In this document: in pieces, positions 47,371 through 57,078 of the stretch
Position numbering within the stretch: position 1 is the first letter of the stretch
How the letters are laid out: each line of letters begins with the position of its first letter
Source: Paucilactobacillus oligofermentans DSM 15707 = LMG 22743
GTDB lineage: Bacteria; Bacillota; Bacilli; Lactobacillales; Lactobacillaceae
NCBI RefSeq assembly: GCF_001434315.1
Contig: NZ_AZFE01000002.1
Location: 1-64,000, forward strand
Direction: 5' to 3'
DNA length: 64,000 bases
Notes under the pieces: generated by a model
Databases searched by the model: none
What the model was told of the DNA's origin: nothing
What the model saw: the letters and a program-made list of their open reading frames with translations, nothing else
Translations under genes and position numbers: made by a program

Positions 47371-48105
47371 TTATCCGTGAAATGGTTTAAAAATAACTTT
47401 CATGCATCGGTCCATGTCAGCCATTGAAATTTCTTCATCAAATAATTCCTTATAATATATTTTTAATTCCGCTTGTCGCATCGCCATTGCAACCCGTGTT
47501 TTATTATGTTCATCCGTATGGTGGCCACTTTCATCTAAGTTAGGCACACCCCATTGTGATTTAACGGCTTCATACGCCCCATGAAAAATATTGAATTGAC
47601 GATCTTCCGCAATTTGAATTGCACCAATATTTCGTGAACGATTAATATTAGTTTTTAATTTTGAATCAGCAATATCCAATTTAATTGATAAGCCACCCTT
47701 GAATATAATCCGCAATAACTGATCATTCGGACACACACCATAAACTGATACATGATGCGCCATCACCCAAGTTGTATTTTTACTACGTTTATTTCGAGTT
47801 GGCACTAATTGATATTCGCCCGCCACACAAGGAATCCCATGATCAAAATTATATAAGTCTGCAAAAACGCGCATCTCATAATCCAAAATACCCATTTGTT
47901 CCGCAAATTCGCTCACTAATTCACGAGTGCTTTTACGAATAATTAACTGACTACCGTCAATATTTAAAACCCATGAATATGTTATTCCTGCCAATTCTAA
48001 TTGAGAGATTACTAATGTTTGCTCCCATGAAATAGTCGTTGAATCCATGACATCCTTTAATACCATTTGATCTAACAGTTCTAGATTGATTGTCTCTTTT
48101 AACAT
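47371..48105 (-). CDS. ComK-like competence regulator
   Basis: A 244-residue protein resembling the competence transcription factor ComK. The stretch GEYQLVPTRNKRS, then TWVMAHHVSVYG and the later FKGGLSIKLDIADSKLKTNI, follow the ComK order: a basic segment, a tryptophan-histidine strand, then NG...LDIS-like residues and an Arg-rich end. It is longer than Bacillus ComK at both ends. AGGGG is spaced 6 nt from the ATG at 48105; the ATG at 48111 touches the box. It is divergent from a ComX/SigH-like sigma factor, which supports a competence role. The activity is inferred. Confidence 0.65.
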   Translation of the reverse strand: MLKETINLELLDQMVLKDVMDSTTISWEQTLVISQLELAGITYSWVLNIDGSQLIIRKSTRELVSEFAEQMGILDYEMRVFADLYNFDHGIPCVAGEYQLVPTRNKRSKNTTWVMAHHVSVYGVCPNDQLLRIIFKGGLSIKLDIADSKLKTNINRSRNIGAIQIAEDRQFNIFHGAYEAVKSQWGVPNLDESGHHTDEHNKTRVAMAMRQAELKIYYKELFDEEISMADMDRCMKVIFKPFHG

Positions 48106-48289
48106 AGTCATCCCCTAATAATAATTTTTTTACTGATAACTAAACTAACTTACTATCTACCAAATTTCAATTACTACTACAAACTACTACCGTTACTATG
48201 CCAAAATAATCACAAACTTGCTCATTTGGTTTTAATCTATCCATTTATGGAGTTAGCAATCCATTTGTATATTACATATCATATGTCTA

Positions 48290-48303
48290 TCGAAGGCCTT
48301 CGA
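48290..48303. promoter_or_regulatory. 14-bp palindrome before the sigma-factor gene
   Basis: TCGAAGGCCTTCGA, a perfect palindrome, lies 23 bp before the start codon and may be an operator at the transcript start. The rest of the 221-bp divergent gap shows no clear promoter. Confidence 0.4.
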
Positions 48304-48326
48304 AATTATGATTACTGGAGATTCAC

Positions 48327-48893
48327 ATGAATAACGTCGAAAATATCCAACGTGGATTTGAATTATTAACAACTGATGAGAACGAAAAAATAATTTTTGG
48401 AGTACTAAAACATTTCCATATTAATCCTTTAAACCCTAATTATGATGATCTCGCACAAGAAGGCAAGTTAGCCTTTGTTGATGCCTATTGTCGCTTTGTC
48501 GATAAACCCAGTAAAGATTATGACAACTTCCAAGCCTATGCCTATCAACGCGTCAAATGGCAACTGAATGACTTATTAAATCGCCAAACTAAACAAAAAT
48601 CATACGTTGACTTCTCACTAAATAACGAATTAATTTCTCGTGAAGTCATTGATGAAATTTTGATTGATCACAACGATCATAGTAATCACGTTACTCAAGT
48701 ACTAACCAATGATTTTTTCAATCAATTATTCACAATTTGTAATCAGCAGGAACGCCGTTACCTGACCGGTACTTTTTTAAAAGGCCTTAATGGTGCCGAA
48801 ATCGCAAACTACTATAATGTTAGCCGACAAGCGGTCAATAAATGGAAACAACAAGTCACTCAAAAAGCAAAATTACTATCCCAACTAGATTAG
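48327..48893 (+). CDS. ComX/SigH-like sigma-70 family factor
   Basis: A 188-residue alternative sigma factor. Region 2 spans about 35-95 (YDDLAQEGKLAFVDAYCRF, FQAYAYQRVKWQLNDLL) and region 4 about 130-185 with the helix-turn-helix GAEIANYYNVSRQAVNKWKQ. Size and layout fit the ComX/SigX/SigH group that drives late competence genes in lactobacilli and streptococci. GGAG precedes the ATG. It is divergent from the ComK-like gene. Confidence 0.82.
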   Translation: MNNVENIQRGFELLTTDENEKIIFGVLKHFHINPLNPNYDDLAQEGKLAFVDAYCRFVDKPSKDYDNFQAYAYQRVKWQLNDLLNRQTKQKSYVDFSLNNELISREVIDEILIDHNDHSNHVTQVLTNDFFNQLFTICNQQERRYLTGTFLKGLNGAEIANYYNVSRQAVNKWKQQVTQKAKLLSQLD

Positions 48894-48961
48894 TGAAATA
48901 ACTAGCCAACTCTGATTTATAAACCACTCCCTGTCAAGTAGACAGAAAAAATATTTTTTCT

Positions 48962-48990
48962 CCTAGTAATTTAAATTACTAGGGGTTTTT
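48962..48990 (+). terminator. Terminator after the sigma-factor gene
   Basis: A 22-bp perfect palindrome (48962-48983) starting CCTAGTAATTT, followed by GGTTTTT. Just upstream CTGTC-AAGTA-GACAG (48931-48945) is a second small dyad. Confidence 0.75.
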
Positions 48991-49106
48991 ATGTTGCTTT
49001 CATAGATATTAAATTTTGGCACCTATCGTTTATTTTGTCGTCCCAATTATTCTGTACAGATTTCTCTTTTTTCATATTATGAAAGTTAAAACTTTCTATC
49101 AAAAAG

Positions 49107-49148
49107 AAACCGATACCTATGAAACGTTAGTTTCATAAATATCGGTTT
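49107..49148. repeat. Two-tier hairpin bordering the inverted-repeat unit
   Basis: AAACCGATA/TATCGGTTT and inner TATGAAAC/GTTTCATA form a 17-bp stem with a small internal loop. It ends exactly where the left inverted repeat begins. The stretch 48991-49106 otherwise holds only GAAAGTT-AA-AACTTTC (49081-49096). Confidence 0.6.
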
Positions 49149-49246
49149 AGATAAATAATTATAATTTTTCTAGAATTAAAAAAAACTGGGTTATAAAAGT
49201 CCGGTTGAATCCCGAATTTTTACAACCCAAAAAGCCACTGAAAGGT
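49149..49246 (+). repeat. Left inverted repeat (about 98 bp) of the DUF1836/DegV unit
   Basis: It matches 50785-50883 on the opposite strand nearly end to end, starting GATAAATNATTATAATTTTT and ending near AAAGNTT; by eye well over 80 percent of positions agree. Its inner part can itself fold (GGGTTATAAAA...TTTTTACAACCC). Confidence 0.85.
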
Positions 49247-49272
49247 TGGTATTTTATTTACTAAGAATTATG

Positions 49273-49755
49273 CTATTTATCATCATCAAACCATTGATTG
49301 AGATAAATGACATGTGCAACCGCCGTAACAGTACTATGCAAAATTTTTTTTCCATCGTCACCTTGGTCAATAAAAGTGGGTTCGATTATATGTGTATCAA
49401 AAAGTGCTGAAAGTGTCACTTCAAATTCTTCACAAAAGGAATTATATGCGGTTTGTTTATCAGCCGTTTCTTCTTGAATTCTAAACAACTTCTCGATATT
49501 TTCCATCGAGAGTACTTTTTTAACGAGTGTAATGAAAAATAATGAAGCAATTTGTTCAGCGTTATATTGTTTTTTTACTGGGCTTTTAATATACCCTTTT
49601 TTAACATAGTTGCTGATCATTGATGAAGTGATTTCTAGACAGCCTAAGGGCATTAGGAAGCCATTGATATATTTAGTAGTTTGCTCAAGATAAAGCCCGA
49701 TATCTGGTATTTCCTGATATCTAGGAATGTGAAACTTAAATAATGTATGTGCCAT
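49273..49755 (-). CDS. DUF1836 protein (putative MerR-like regulator)
   Basis: A 160-residue protein of the DUF1836 family. Residues near 13-75 (PDIGLYLEQTTKYINGFL, then ITSSMISNYVKKGYIKSP and YNAEQIASLFFITLVKKVL) suggest a winged helix of the MerR kind. The longer frame to 49806 is rejected because AAGGAG precedes the ATG at 49755. It is divergent from degV, and the promoters share an AAGCTTTTTATAA element. It probably regulates that gene and itself. Confidence 0.8.
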   Translation of the reverse strand: MAHTLFKFHIPRYQEIPDIGLYLEQTTKYINGFLMPLGCLEITSSMISNYVKKGYIKSPVKKQYNAEQIASLFFITLVKKVLSMENIEKLFRIQEETADKQTAYNSFCEEFEVTLSALFDTHIIEPTFIDQGDDGKKILHSTVTAVAHVIYLNQWFDDDK

Positions 49756-49777
49756 AAGAGACGACTCCTTTTTTTTA

Positions 49778-49806
49778 AGTTTACAAAAGCTTTTTATAAT
49801 CGTCAA
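49778..49806 (-). promoter_or_regulatory. Promoter of the DUF1836 gene
   Basis: TTGACG (49801-49806), a 17-bp spacer and TAAACT (49778-49783) on the minus strand. The spacer contains the AAGCTTTTTATAA element (49787-49799), which recurs before degV at 49896-49908. Confidence 0.7.
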
Positions 49807-49825
49807 TAAGATTTTTGAAAAACGC

Positions 49826-49879
49826 TTGACAAGGATAACCTGGCTGTGTAAATTAAAGTTATCGGTTTTACAAAAACCG
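49826..49879 (+). promoter_or_regulatory. degV promoter and downstream operator-like palindrome
   Basis: TTGACA (49826-49831), a 17-bp spacer, TAAATT (49849-49854), then CGGTTTT-ACA-AAAACCG (49863-49879) at the expected transcript start. Confidence 0.75.
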
Positions 49880-49919
49880 AAGAACAGTTTTTACTAAGCT
49901 TTTTATAAAAGGAGATATT

Positions 49920-50750
49920 ATGACTTATAAAATTGTCTATGATTCAGCTGCCAATGTTATAAAACCCGCTATTGAAAATAGCAGTAGCGTTCCGTTACAC
50001 ATGATTATTGATGGTGTCGATTATGTGGACGATGCCACGCTTAATTTAGATCAGTTCAAGGTGAAATTACAACAGTGTGAAAAATCCGGAACGGCTTGTG
50101 CAAGCGTCATGGATTGGATGGCAGCATTTGGAGATGCCGAGACCGTTTTTTGCATTACAATAACCGGTGCCTTATCAGGTAATTACGCAAGTGCAATGCT
50201 TGCAAAAGAAACATATGAGGAGACTTATCCTAATCGTCAAGTTTATGTCATTGATTCAAAATCAGCTGGTCCAAAGATGGCATTGCTTGTTGAAAAAGTT
50301 ACAGCATTAATTGCTGATGGAATGGACCCTCAGGCGATTGCCACGGAGATTGAGAAGGCAAAACGAAAAACTGAACTCCTTTTTGTGCTTTCATCACTAA
50401 CCAATTTAGCTAAAAATGGTAGAGTTAGCCCATTGCTTGCAAAAGTAACAGGTATGATGGGGATTCGTGTCGTTGGACGCTCAAGCACTGCGGGTGAATT
50501 TGAAATGATTGCAAAGCATCGTGGTGAGAAAAAAGCGTTTAAAGATATATTGAACGAAATGGCAAAATCAGGCTATTCAAGTGGAAAAGTTCAAATTGCT
50601 CATCACGATCATTTGGATGGCGCTGAGAAGTTAAAGCAATTGATTATGGAGCGATTTAATACAAAGGAAATTCAAATTGTAGCAACGACAGCGTTATGTA
50701 GTTATTATGCCGAAGATGGCGGTATTATGTTAGGATTTGAAATACAATAA
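49920..50750 (+). CDS. DegV family fatty-acid-binding protein
   Basis: DegV proteins bind long-chain fatty acids; some serve as FakB subunits that feed fatty acids to a kinase. The 276-residue protein has IVYDSAANV at 5-13, the central ITITGALSGNYASAMLA and the late GRVSPLLAKVTGMMGIRVV and IAHHDHLDGAEKL segments. AAAGGAG precedes the ATG. No fatty-acid kinase gene is near. It lies with its probable regulator inside the inverted repeats. Confidence 0.9.
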   Translation: MTYKIVYDSAANVIKPAIENSSSVPLHMIIDGVDYVDDATLNLDQFKVKLQQCEKSGTACASVMDWMAAFGDAETVFCITITGALSGNYASAMLAKETYEETYPNRQVYVIDSKSAGPKMALLVEKVTALIADGMDPQAIATEIEKAKRKTELLFVLSSLTNLAKNGRVSPLLAKVTGMMGIRVVGRSSTAGEFEMIAKHRGEKKAFKDILNEMAKSGYSSGKVQIAHHDHLDGAEKLKQLIMERFNTKEIQIVATTALCSYYAEDGGIMLGFEIQ

Positions 50751-50784
50751 ACACCATTGAAGTAAGCCCCCACAATATTGGACG

Positions 50785-50883
50785 AAACTTTAAGCGACTT
50801 TTTGGGTTATAAAAATTCGGGATTTAACCGGACTTTTATAGCCCAACTTTATTTTAATTCTATAAAAATTATAATCATTTATC
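50785..50883 (-). repeat. Right inverted repeat (about 99 bp) of the DUF1836/DegV unit
   Basis: Opposite-strand partner of 49149-49246, with a one-base length difference. It lies 34 bp after the degV stop. Its inner part folds into a hairpin (TTGGGTTATAAAA...TTTTATAGCCCAA) that could also end the degV transcript. Confidence 0.85.
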
Positions 50884-50932
50884 AAAACGTACTCTTAGCG
50901 ATCCCAATTCAGGTTTGGATGGCTATTTTTAC

Positions 50933-50968
50933 AAAAAAAAGAACCAGAAGTTAAACACTTCTGATTCC
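50933..50968 (-). terminator. guaB terminator
   Basis: GAATCAGAAGT and ACTTCTGGTTC pair on the minus strand, followed by eight T. Confidence 0.88.
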
Positions 50969-50979
50969 GTCAAATTGAT

Positions 50980-52134
<1,155 letters not shown>

Positions 52135-52156
52135 CTATTAATTGTAAGTTGGTATC

Positions 52157-52185
52157 ACTTTACTAGCCTTTAAGACGCACGTCAA
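52157..52185 (-). promoter_or_regulatory. guaB promoter
   Basis: TTGACG (52180-52185), a 17-bp spacer and TAAAGT (52157-52162) on the minus strand. Confidence 0.75.
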
Positions 52186-52228
52186 ATGTTTCTCACAAAC
52201 TGTAATCAAATTCTAATATTAAAGCGTA

Positions 52229-52243
52229 AAACCCGAACATTAT
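52229..52243 (+). promoter_or_regulatory. PurBox-like element upstream of guaB
   Basis: AAACCCGAACATTAT resembles the PurR box of lactic acid bacteria (AWWWCCGAACWWT), with one mismatch in the A/T part. It lies about 45 bp upstream of the -35 box in opposite orientation. Only one copy was found. Confidence 0.5.
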
Positions 52244-52271
52244 CTTGTGAAATTACCTTTTTCTGGTAAAT

Positions 52272-52300
52272 AAAAAGCTCATTCTTCTGAATGAACTTTT
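52272..52300 (-). terminator. Terminator of the DUF1129 gene
   Basis: AAGTTCATTC and GAATGAGCTT pair on the minus strand, followed by TTTATTT. Confidence 0.8.
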
Positions 52301-52308
52301 GATAGATA

Positions 52309-53082
52309 TTATTTTTTACGTGCTTGTTGATTTTGGCCACCAGCAAAGGCACCACCAACAATATTATAACGACGACGAACATACATGTCGGCTAAGAATC
52401 CAAGAACTGCTAAAACAATATAAGCAATTCCAGGAAGCGTTGGATTAATCATTCCTGGTAGTAAACTTGCGGCAAAGTAAATTGCAATCCAAGCAACTAG
52501 TGCAGCAACAACTGATAAAATTTTATACCAAACTGGCTTCTTTTCTTCACCCTTTTTAGCTGGTGACAAGACCTTAGTAACCCAGGCGAACAATAATCCA
52601 CCCGAAATAGCAACTAAGATAATTGCTAGAATCCCTGATGTACCTGTTTGATCAGCAGCCATTGATTTGGGTGAGAAGACTGACATCAAACCAAACATAA
52701 AGGCAAAGATATTAAAGAACATTAGACCATTATCTAAGGCCAATAGTTTATAACTACTTTGTGGTTGAGGTCCCCGACGAACTGGTCCATTAACAATTTC
52801 AGCAGCATAAGCGGTTGGTGTCCCAAATAATTGCTTGGCCGTTGTACCCTTTTTTTGGCCTTCAACCAGCGCTGTCATCGTTTCTTCGATCACTTGAGCT
52901 TTCTTGTCAGCCTTAGCATTCAAAGCATCTAATTGTTTACCTAATTGGAACATAAATTCTTCATTTCGCTTAGTTAATCCTTGATCACTTAGTTCGTGAT
53001 GTGTTGCAACGCTCTCTTTTTGCATTTGTTCGCGTTGTTTCTGTCCTGCTTGTGCGTTTCTTGATTGGTTTTCTTCACTCAC
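52309..53082 (-). CDS. DUF1129 membrane protein
   Basis: A 257-residue protein: a charged cytoplasmic N-terminal half (about 1-112, Gln/Lys-rich, partly coiled coil) with NEEFMFQLGKQLD near 40-52 and KGTTAKQLFGTPTAYA near 77-92, then four membrane segments (about 118-240). This is the usual build of the DUF1129 family. The role is unknown. It starts with GTG, with AAGGGG 8 nt upstream. It follows ychF, a neighbourhood common in lactobacilli. Confidence 0.85.
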   Translation of the reverse strand: MSEENQSRNAQAGQKQREQMQKESVATHHELSDQGLTKRNEEFMFQLGKQLDALNAKADKKAQVIEETMTALVEGQKKGTTAKQLFGTPTAYAAEIVNGPVRRGPQPQSSYKLLALDNGLMFFNIFAFMFGLMSVFSPKSMAADQTGTSGILAIILVAISGGLLFAWVTKVLSPAKKGEEKKPVWYKILSVVAALVAWIAIYFAASLLPGMINPTLPGIAYIVLAVLGFLADMYVRRRYNIVGGAFAGGQNQQARKK

Positions 53083-53145
53083 GAATATTGCCCCTTCCGA
53101 CTCCTATGTTTGTAATGCTGTCTTTTAAACCTATTTTAGTAACGA

Positions 53146-54246
53146 TTAAACATTGAATCTAAATTCAACGATATCGCCATCTTCCATGACGTATTCTTTA
53201 CCTTCTTGACGAAGGCGACCAGCTTCACGAACAGCTGCATGGGTTTCATACTTATCCAAATCATTAAAGCCCATAATTTCAGCGCGAATGAAACCTCGTT
53301 CAAAGTCAGAATGAATAATTCCGGCTGCTTGCGGTGCTTTGGTACCCTTATGATACGTCCAAGCTTTGGTTTCTTTCCCACCAGCAGTAAAGAAGGTTTC
53401 TAATCCTAGAAGTTTATATGAAGCCCGAATTAAGCGATTCAATCCAGGTTCTTCCACGCCTTCCATTTCAAGGAATTCGGCTTTATCAGCTTCTTCCATT
53501 GAGGCAATTTCTTCTTCACTAGCAGCGGCAACGCCAATCACTTCAGCGCCTTCATCCTTAACGTAATCACGAATTTGGTTGATGAATTGATTGCTTTCAG
53601 GATCGCCCATTTCATCTTCACCAACATTAGCTACGTACAGCACTGGCTTCGAAGTTAATAAGAAAAGTCCCTTCACAATTGGCATTTCATCTTCATCAAA
53701 TTCAATCGTCCGAACACCTTTACCGGCTTCAAGCACTGGTTTGATTTTTTCAAGCACTGATAGTTCAGCTTTAGCTTCTTTATCACTACCCTTAGCCGCT
53801 TTTTCAACTTTAGCCAAGCGCTTATCAATCGTTTCTAAATCAGCTAGGCCTAATTCTAGGTTAATCGTCTCGATATCATCAAGCGGATCAACCTTGTTGT
53901 TAACATGGGTAATGTTGTCATCTTCAAACGCACGAACCACGTGCACAATGGCATCAACTTGACGAATATTTTCCAAGAACTTGTTACCAAGTCCCTCACC
54001 TTTACTTGCGCCTTTAACGATTCCGGCGATATCAGTAAATTCAAACGTCGTTGGGACAACTTTTTTGGCTGGAATCAATTCTTGAATCCGTGCCAAACGA
54101 GCATCAGGAACTTCAACCATCCCCACATTAGGATCAATTGTGGCAAATGGGTAATTTGCCATTTCGGCTCCTGCCTTTGTAATTGCGTTAAATAGCGTTG
54201 ATTTACCAACGTTTGGCAAACCAACAATTCCAGCTGTTAAAGCCAT
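53146..54246 (-). CDS. ychF: Ribosome-binding ATPase YchF
   Basis: A translation-associated P-loop ATPase of the Obg group, 366 residues. G1 GLPNVGKST at 9-17, the FTDIAGIVKGAS switch region near 70, a coiled-coil insert and a C-terminal TGS domain ending EDGDIVEFRFNV. The family's NKxD-equivalent reads YVANVGED. GAGTG-like ribosome binding site. Part of a parB-DUF951-ychF run. Confidence 0.97.
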   Translation of the reverse strand: MALTAGIVGLPNVGKSTLFNAITKAGAEMANYPFATIDPNVGMVEVPDARLARIQELIPAKKVVPTTFEFTDIAGIVKGASKGEGLGNKFLENIRQVDAIVHVVRAFEDDNITHVNNKVDPLDDIETINLELGLADLETIDKRLAKVEKAAKGSDKEAKAELSVLEKIKPVLEAGKGVRTIEFDEDEMPIVKGLFLLTSKPVLYVANVGEDEMGDPESNQFINQIRDYVKDEGAEVIGVAAASEEEIASMEEADKAEFLEMEGVEEPGLNRLIRASYKLLGLETFFTAGGKETKAWTYHKGTKAPQAAGIIHSDFERGFIRAEIMGFNDLDKYETHAAVREAGRLRQEGKEYVMEDGDIVEFRFNV

Positions 54247-54286
54247 TTGTTAGTCACTCTTTCTTTAATTAATTTTTAGGAAACTG

Positions 54287-54472
54287 TTAATCTGCTTTTT
54301 TCTGTAACATTTTTTTGAAGCGTTTTTCAAAATCTCGGCGTGATAACATCACGATGTGACCACAACCCAAACATTTAATTTTAATGTCAGCACCCATTCG
54401 AATGATTTCCCATTCATTAGTTCCACATGGATGTTGTTTTTTCATCATTACAACGTCGCCTAAATCATACAT
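54287..54472 (-). CDS. DUF951 family small protein
   Basis: 61 residues from the ATG at 54472 (a GTG 9 nt upstream overlaps the ribosome binding site GAGG). MYDLGDVVMMKKQHPCGTNE, then IKCLGCGHIVMLSRRDFEKR fit DUF951, small proteins with a beta-barrel look and CxxC pair. Commonly encoded between parB and ychF. Possibly nucleic-acid binding, not shown. Confidence 0.9.
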   Translation of the reverse strand: MYDLGDVVMMKKQHPCGTNEWEIIRMGADIKIKCLGCGHIVMLSRRDFEKRFKKMLQKKAD

Positions 54473-54486
54473 AATTTTCACCTCAA

Positions 54487-55365
54487 CTAGTCTAAGTTGA
54501 TATCTAATATTTCTAAAATTCGGGTTAAGTCATCGTCTGAAACATATGGTATTTCAATCTTACCAGCACCTTTTTTCGCACTTGATTGTGCCAATGAAAC
54601 CTTCGTTCCAAAGTGTGATTGTAATGAGCTTTCAGCTGCCTTCAAGTAAACTGACTTTTTCTCAGCCTTCTTAGCTGGCTTTTTACTCGTACCATTCATT
54701 TGACTGACTAGTTGTTCTAACTGACGAACCGTTAAGTTTTGTTCAACCACCCGTCGAGCTAGTGCAACTAACTTATCTTTATCTTTTAAACCTAACAATG
54801 TTCGTGCTTGTCCCATTGAAAGTTGTTCTTTTTGCAACATTTCTTTAACCATCTTAGGTAAACCTAAGAGTCGTAAGTAATTAGCAATATATGGACGACT
54901 CTTACCTAGACGTTCAGAAACTTGGGCTTGCGTTAATGATAATTTATCCATCAAGGTTTGATAGGCTTGCGCTTCTTCAAGCGGAGTTAAATCTTCACGT
55001 TGAAGATTTTCCAACACTGCTACTTCCATCATTTCTTCATCCGTCATGTTACGGATAATGGCTGGGATTGTCGCATTCTCAATTGATTTTGATGCACGAT
55101 AACGCCGTTCACCCGCAATGATTTCATAACGGTGCATCTTAGCGTCGGGTTGGCGCACAATAATTGGTTGGAAGACCCCTGATTTTTTAATCGAAGCGGC
55201 TAATTCATCGATTCCTTTAGAATCAAAAATTTTCCGTGGTTGATAAGGATTCGGACGAATATTGTTTAATTTTAATTCTTGAACATTTTCTTCATTGGCC
55301 GAAACATCATTTTCTTCAAACAGTGCTGACAAACCACGTCCAAGACCTTTTTTATTACTTGCCAT
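54487..55365 (-). CDS. parB: Chromosome partitioning protein ParB (Spo0J)
   Basis: Centromere-binding CTP-dependent clamp. 292 residues from the ATG at 55365: GLGRGLSALF at the start, RPNPYQPRKIF, AGERRYRASK (CTP-binding box), the helix-turn-helix LTQAQVSERLGKSRPYIANY and a C-terminal dimer domain. The start overlaps the end of parA by 11 bp. A TTG at 55374 is an alternative start. No consensus parS was found in the window. Confidence 0.95.
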   Translation of the reverse strand: MASNKKGLGRGLSALFEENDVSANEENVQELKLNNIRPNPYQPRKIFDSKGIDELAASIKKSGVFQPIIVRQPDAKMHRYEIIAGERRYRASKSIENATIPAIIRNMTDEEMMEVAVLENLQREDLTPLEEAQAYQTLMDKLSLTQAQVSERLGKSRPYIANYLRLLGLPKMVKEMLQKEQLSMGQARTLLGLKDKDKLVALARRVVEQNLTVRQLEQLVSQMNGTSKKPAKKAEKKSVYLKAAESSLQSHFGTKVSLAQSSAKKGAGKIEIPYVSDDDLTRILEILDINLD

Positions 55366-56122
55366 GAGCTGCAACGACCTCCTTAGCTAATTCTACATAT
55401 ACTAGAGAACCCTTTGATCGTGGGTCATAATCAATGATTGGTAGGCCATGACTTGGTGCTTCAGCTAACCGAACATTTCGTGGAATGATAGTTTCATAGA
55501 CTTTATCACCAAAGAATTTTTGAACTTCTTCTTTAACTTGTTGACCTAAATTAGTCCGTTCATCATACATGGTGAGTAAAACCCCTTCAATTTTCAAATC
55601 GGGATTAAAGTGTTTTTGGACTAACTTAATGGTATTCAATAATTGACTCAAGCCTTCCAAAGCATAGTATTCACTTTGAACGGGAATTAAGATTGAATCA
55701 CTGGCAGTAAAGGCATTAATTGTAAGTAAACCAAGCGATGGTGGACAATCAATTAAAATGTAATCGTATTGATCACTAACGGTTTTAATGGCATCATTCA
55801 AACGAGTTTCACGAGCCATCATGGAGGTTAATTCCATCTCGGCACCTGACAATTGAATCGTCGTTGGGGCGATATCAAGACCTGGATGAGCAGATTCTAA
55901 AATAACATTTTTAAGTTCAGCATCATTAACTAACACATCGTAAATATCTTCTTCAATCGTGGGTTTTTCAATCCCCGTTCCACTCGTTGCATTTCCTTGT
56001 GGATCTAGATCAATTAATAATACTTTTTGATGCATTTCGGCCAAACATGCGCCTAAATTAACACTAGTGGTTGTTTTACCGACACCACCTTTTTGATTAG
56101 CTAACGCAATCACATATCCCAT
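55355..56122 (-). CDS. parA: Chromosome partitioning ATPase ParA (Soj)
   Basis: A 255-residue deviant Walker ATPase: ANQKGGVGKTTTSVNLG near 8-24, LLIDLDPQGNATSG, and the DCPPSLGLLT switch. It acts with ParB in origin segregation. AAAGGGAGG precedes the ATG. It lies between noc and parB in the order usual for Firmicutes near the origin. Confidence 0.96.
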   Translation of the reverse strand: MGYVIALANQKGGVGKTTTSVNLGACLAEMHQKVLLIDLDPQGNATSGTGIEKPTIEEDIYDVLVNDAELKNVILESAHPGLDIAPTTIQLSGAEMELTSMMARETRLNDAIKTVSDQYDYILIDCPPSLGLLTINAFTASDSILIPVQSEYYALEGLSQLLNTIKLVQKHFNPDLKIEGVLLTMYDERTNLGQQVKEEVQKFFGDKVYETIIPRNVRLAEAPSHGLPIIDYDPRSKGSLVYVELAKEVVAAHGK

Positions 56123-56139
56123 TTTCTTATGCCTCCCTT

Positions 56140-57069
56140 TTATTTATTCGCTTTTTTAGTTACTTTTTTAGTTGGTTTTGCTTTTTTGATATCAACTGGA
56201 TTTTTAGGAATTTCAATCACAATTTGATAATGATCGCCCATGTCTTCTTCATGGGTCTTAATCTTCATACCATTATCTTTAATCAGCTTAACTGATTGCT
56301 TAATCGTATTAACGGCAACTCGCGTGTCAGCAGTTAACCCTTTAGTTGATGACTTTTTACGACTTGGTTTTGCCACTGGAGTTGTTTTTTTGGTAAATAC
56401 CGGTTCTTCATCAGCGAGCACTTTACCAGTCAGCACCGCAACTAGCTCTTCGGTTTGTTTAACCGTCAAATGACGATTTACAATTTCCATTAAGCTTTCA
56501 CGTTGTTGATCTTCAGATAATTCTAACAACGCCCGGCCATGCCGTTCTGAGATTCGATGATCTAAAATGGCATTTTGAACGGGAGCAATTAATTTCAATA
56601 AGCGAATTTTATTAGCAACTGCAGATTGGCTTTTACCCATTCCTTTAGCTAACGTAGCTTGCGTTAAGCCATTTAATTCCATCAAATTACGATAAGCTTG
56701 CGCCTCTTCAATTGAAGTTAATTGTTCGCGTTGAAGATTTTCAATCAACGCTAAGCTGGCTGTTTCTTTGTCATTTAACTTCTCAACAATTGCTGGAACC
56801 TTTTCCCACTGAAGTTCGGTCATTGCACGGAAACGTCGTTCACCGGCGATGATTTCATACTTACCAGCTTCATATTCACGAATAATAATTGGTTGTAATA
56901 AGCCATGTTCTTGAATAGTCTCGGCTAATTCTTTAATTGAGTCTTGATCAAACACTTTACGTGGTTGGAACCGGTTCGGCGTAATGTCTTCTCGATTAAC
57001 TTCAATCACTTGATTAGTTGCCTTACGTTTCTTATTACCAGAGTTCCCAAAAATTGAAAATGATGCCAT
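56140..57069 (-). CDS. noc: Nucleoid occlusion protein Noc
   Basis: A ParB paralogue that blocks division over the nucleoid. 309 residues: an N-terminal MASFSIFG amphipathic membrane-targeting start, RFQPRKVFD, AGERRFRAM and helix-turn-helix LTQATLAKGMGKSQSAVANK. The C-terminal tail is Lys-rich and longer than usual (KKAKPTKKVTKKANK). The ATG at 57069 is preferred over the GTG at 57078 because the amphipathic helix starts there. Confidence 0.9.
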   Translation of the reverse strand: MASFSIFGNSGNKKRKATNQVIEVNREDITPNRFQPRKVFDQDSIKELAETIQEHGLLQPIIIREYEAGKYEIIAGERRFRAMTELQWEKVPAIVEKLNDKETASLALIENLQREQLTSIEEAQAYRNLMELNGLTQATLAKGMGKSQSAVANKIRLLKLIAPVQNAILDHRISERHGRALLELSEDQQRESLMEIVNRHLTVKQTEELVAVLTGKVLADEEPVFTKKTTPVAKPSRKKSSTKGLTADTRVAVNTIKQSVKLIKDNGMKIKTHEEDMGDHYQIVIEIPKNPVDIKKAKPTKKVTKKANK

Positions 57070-57078
57070 CCTCTTCAC

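Noticed and set aside
48187-48205. Half-site TGCCAAA in the comK/sigma gap as another dyad copy
   Set aside because: Only a half-site, without the -10 spacing.
48112-48326. ComK boxes (AAAA-N5-TTTT pairs) between the competence regulators
   Set aside because: No pair with the required spacing was seen.
48931-48945. Insertion-sequence end (CTGTC-AAGTA-GACAG)
   Set aside because: No transposase fragment or matching second end was found; it is more likely part of the sigma-factor gene's 3' hairpins.
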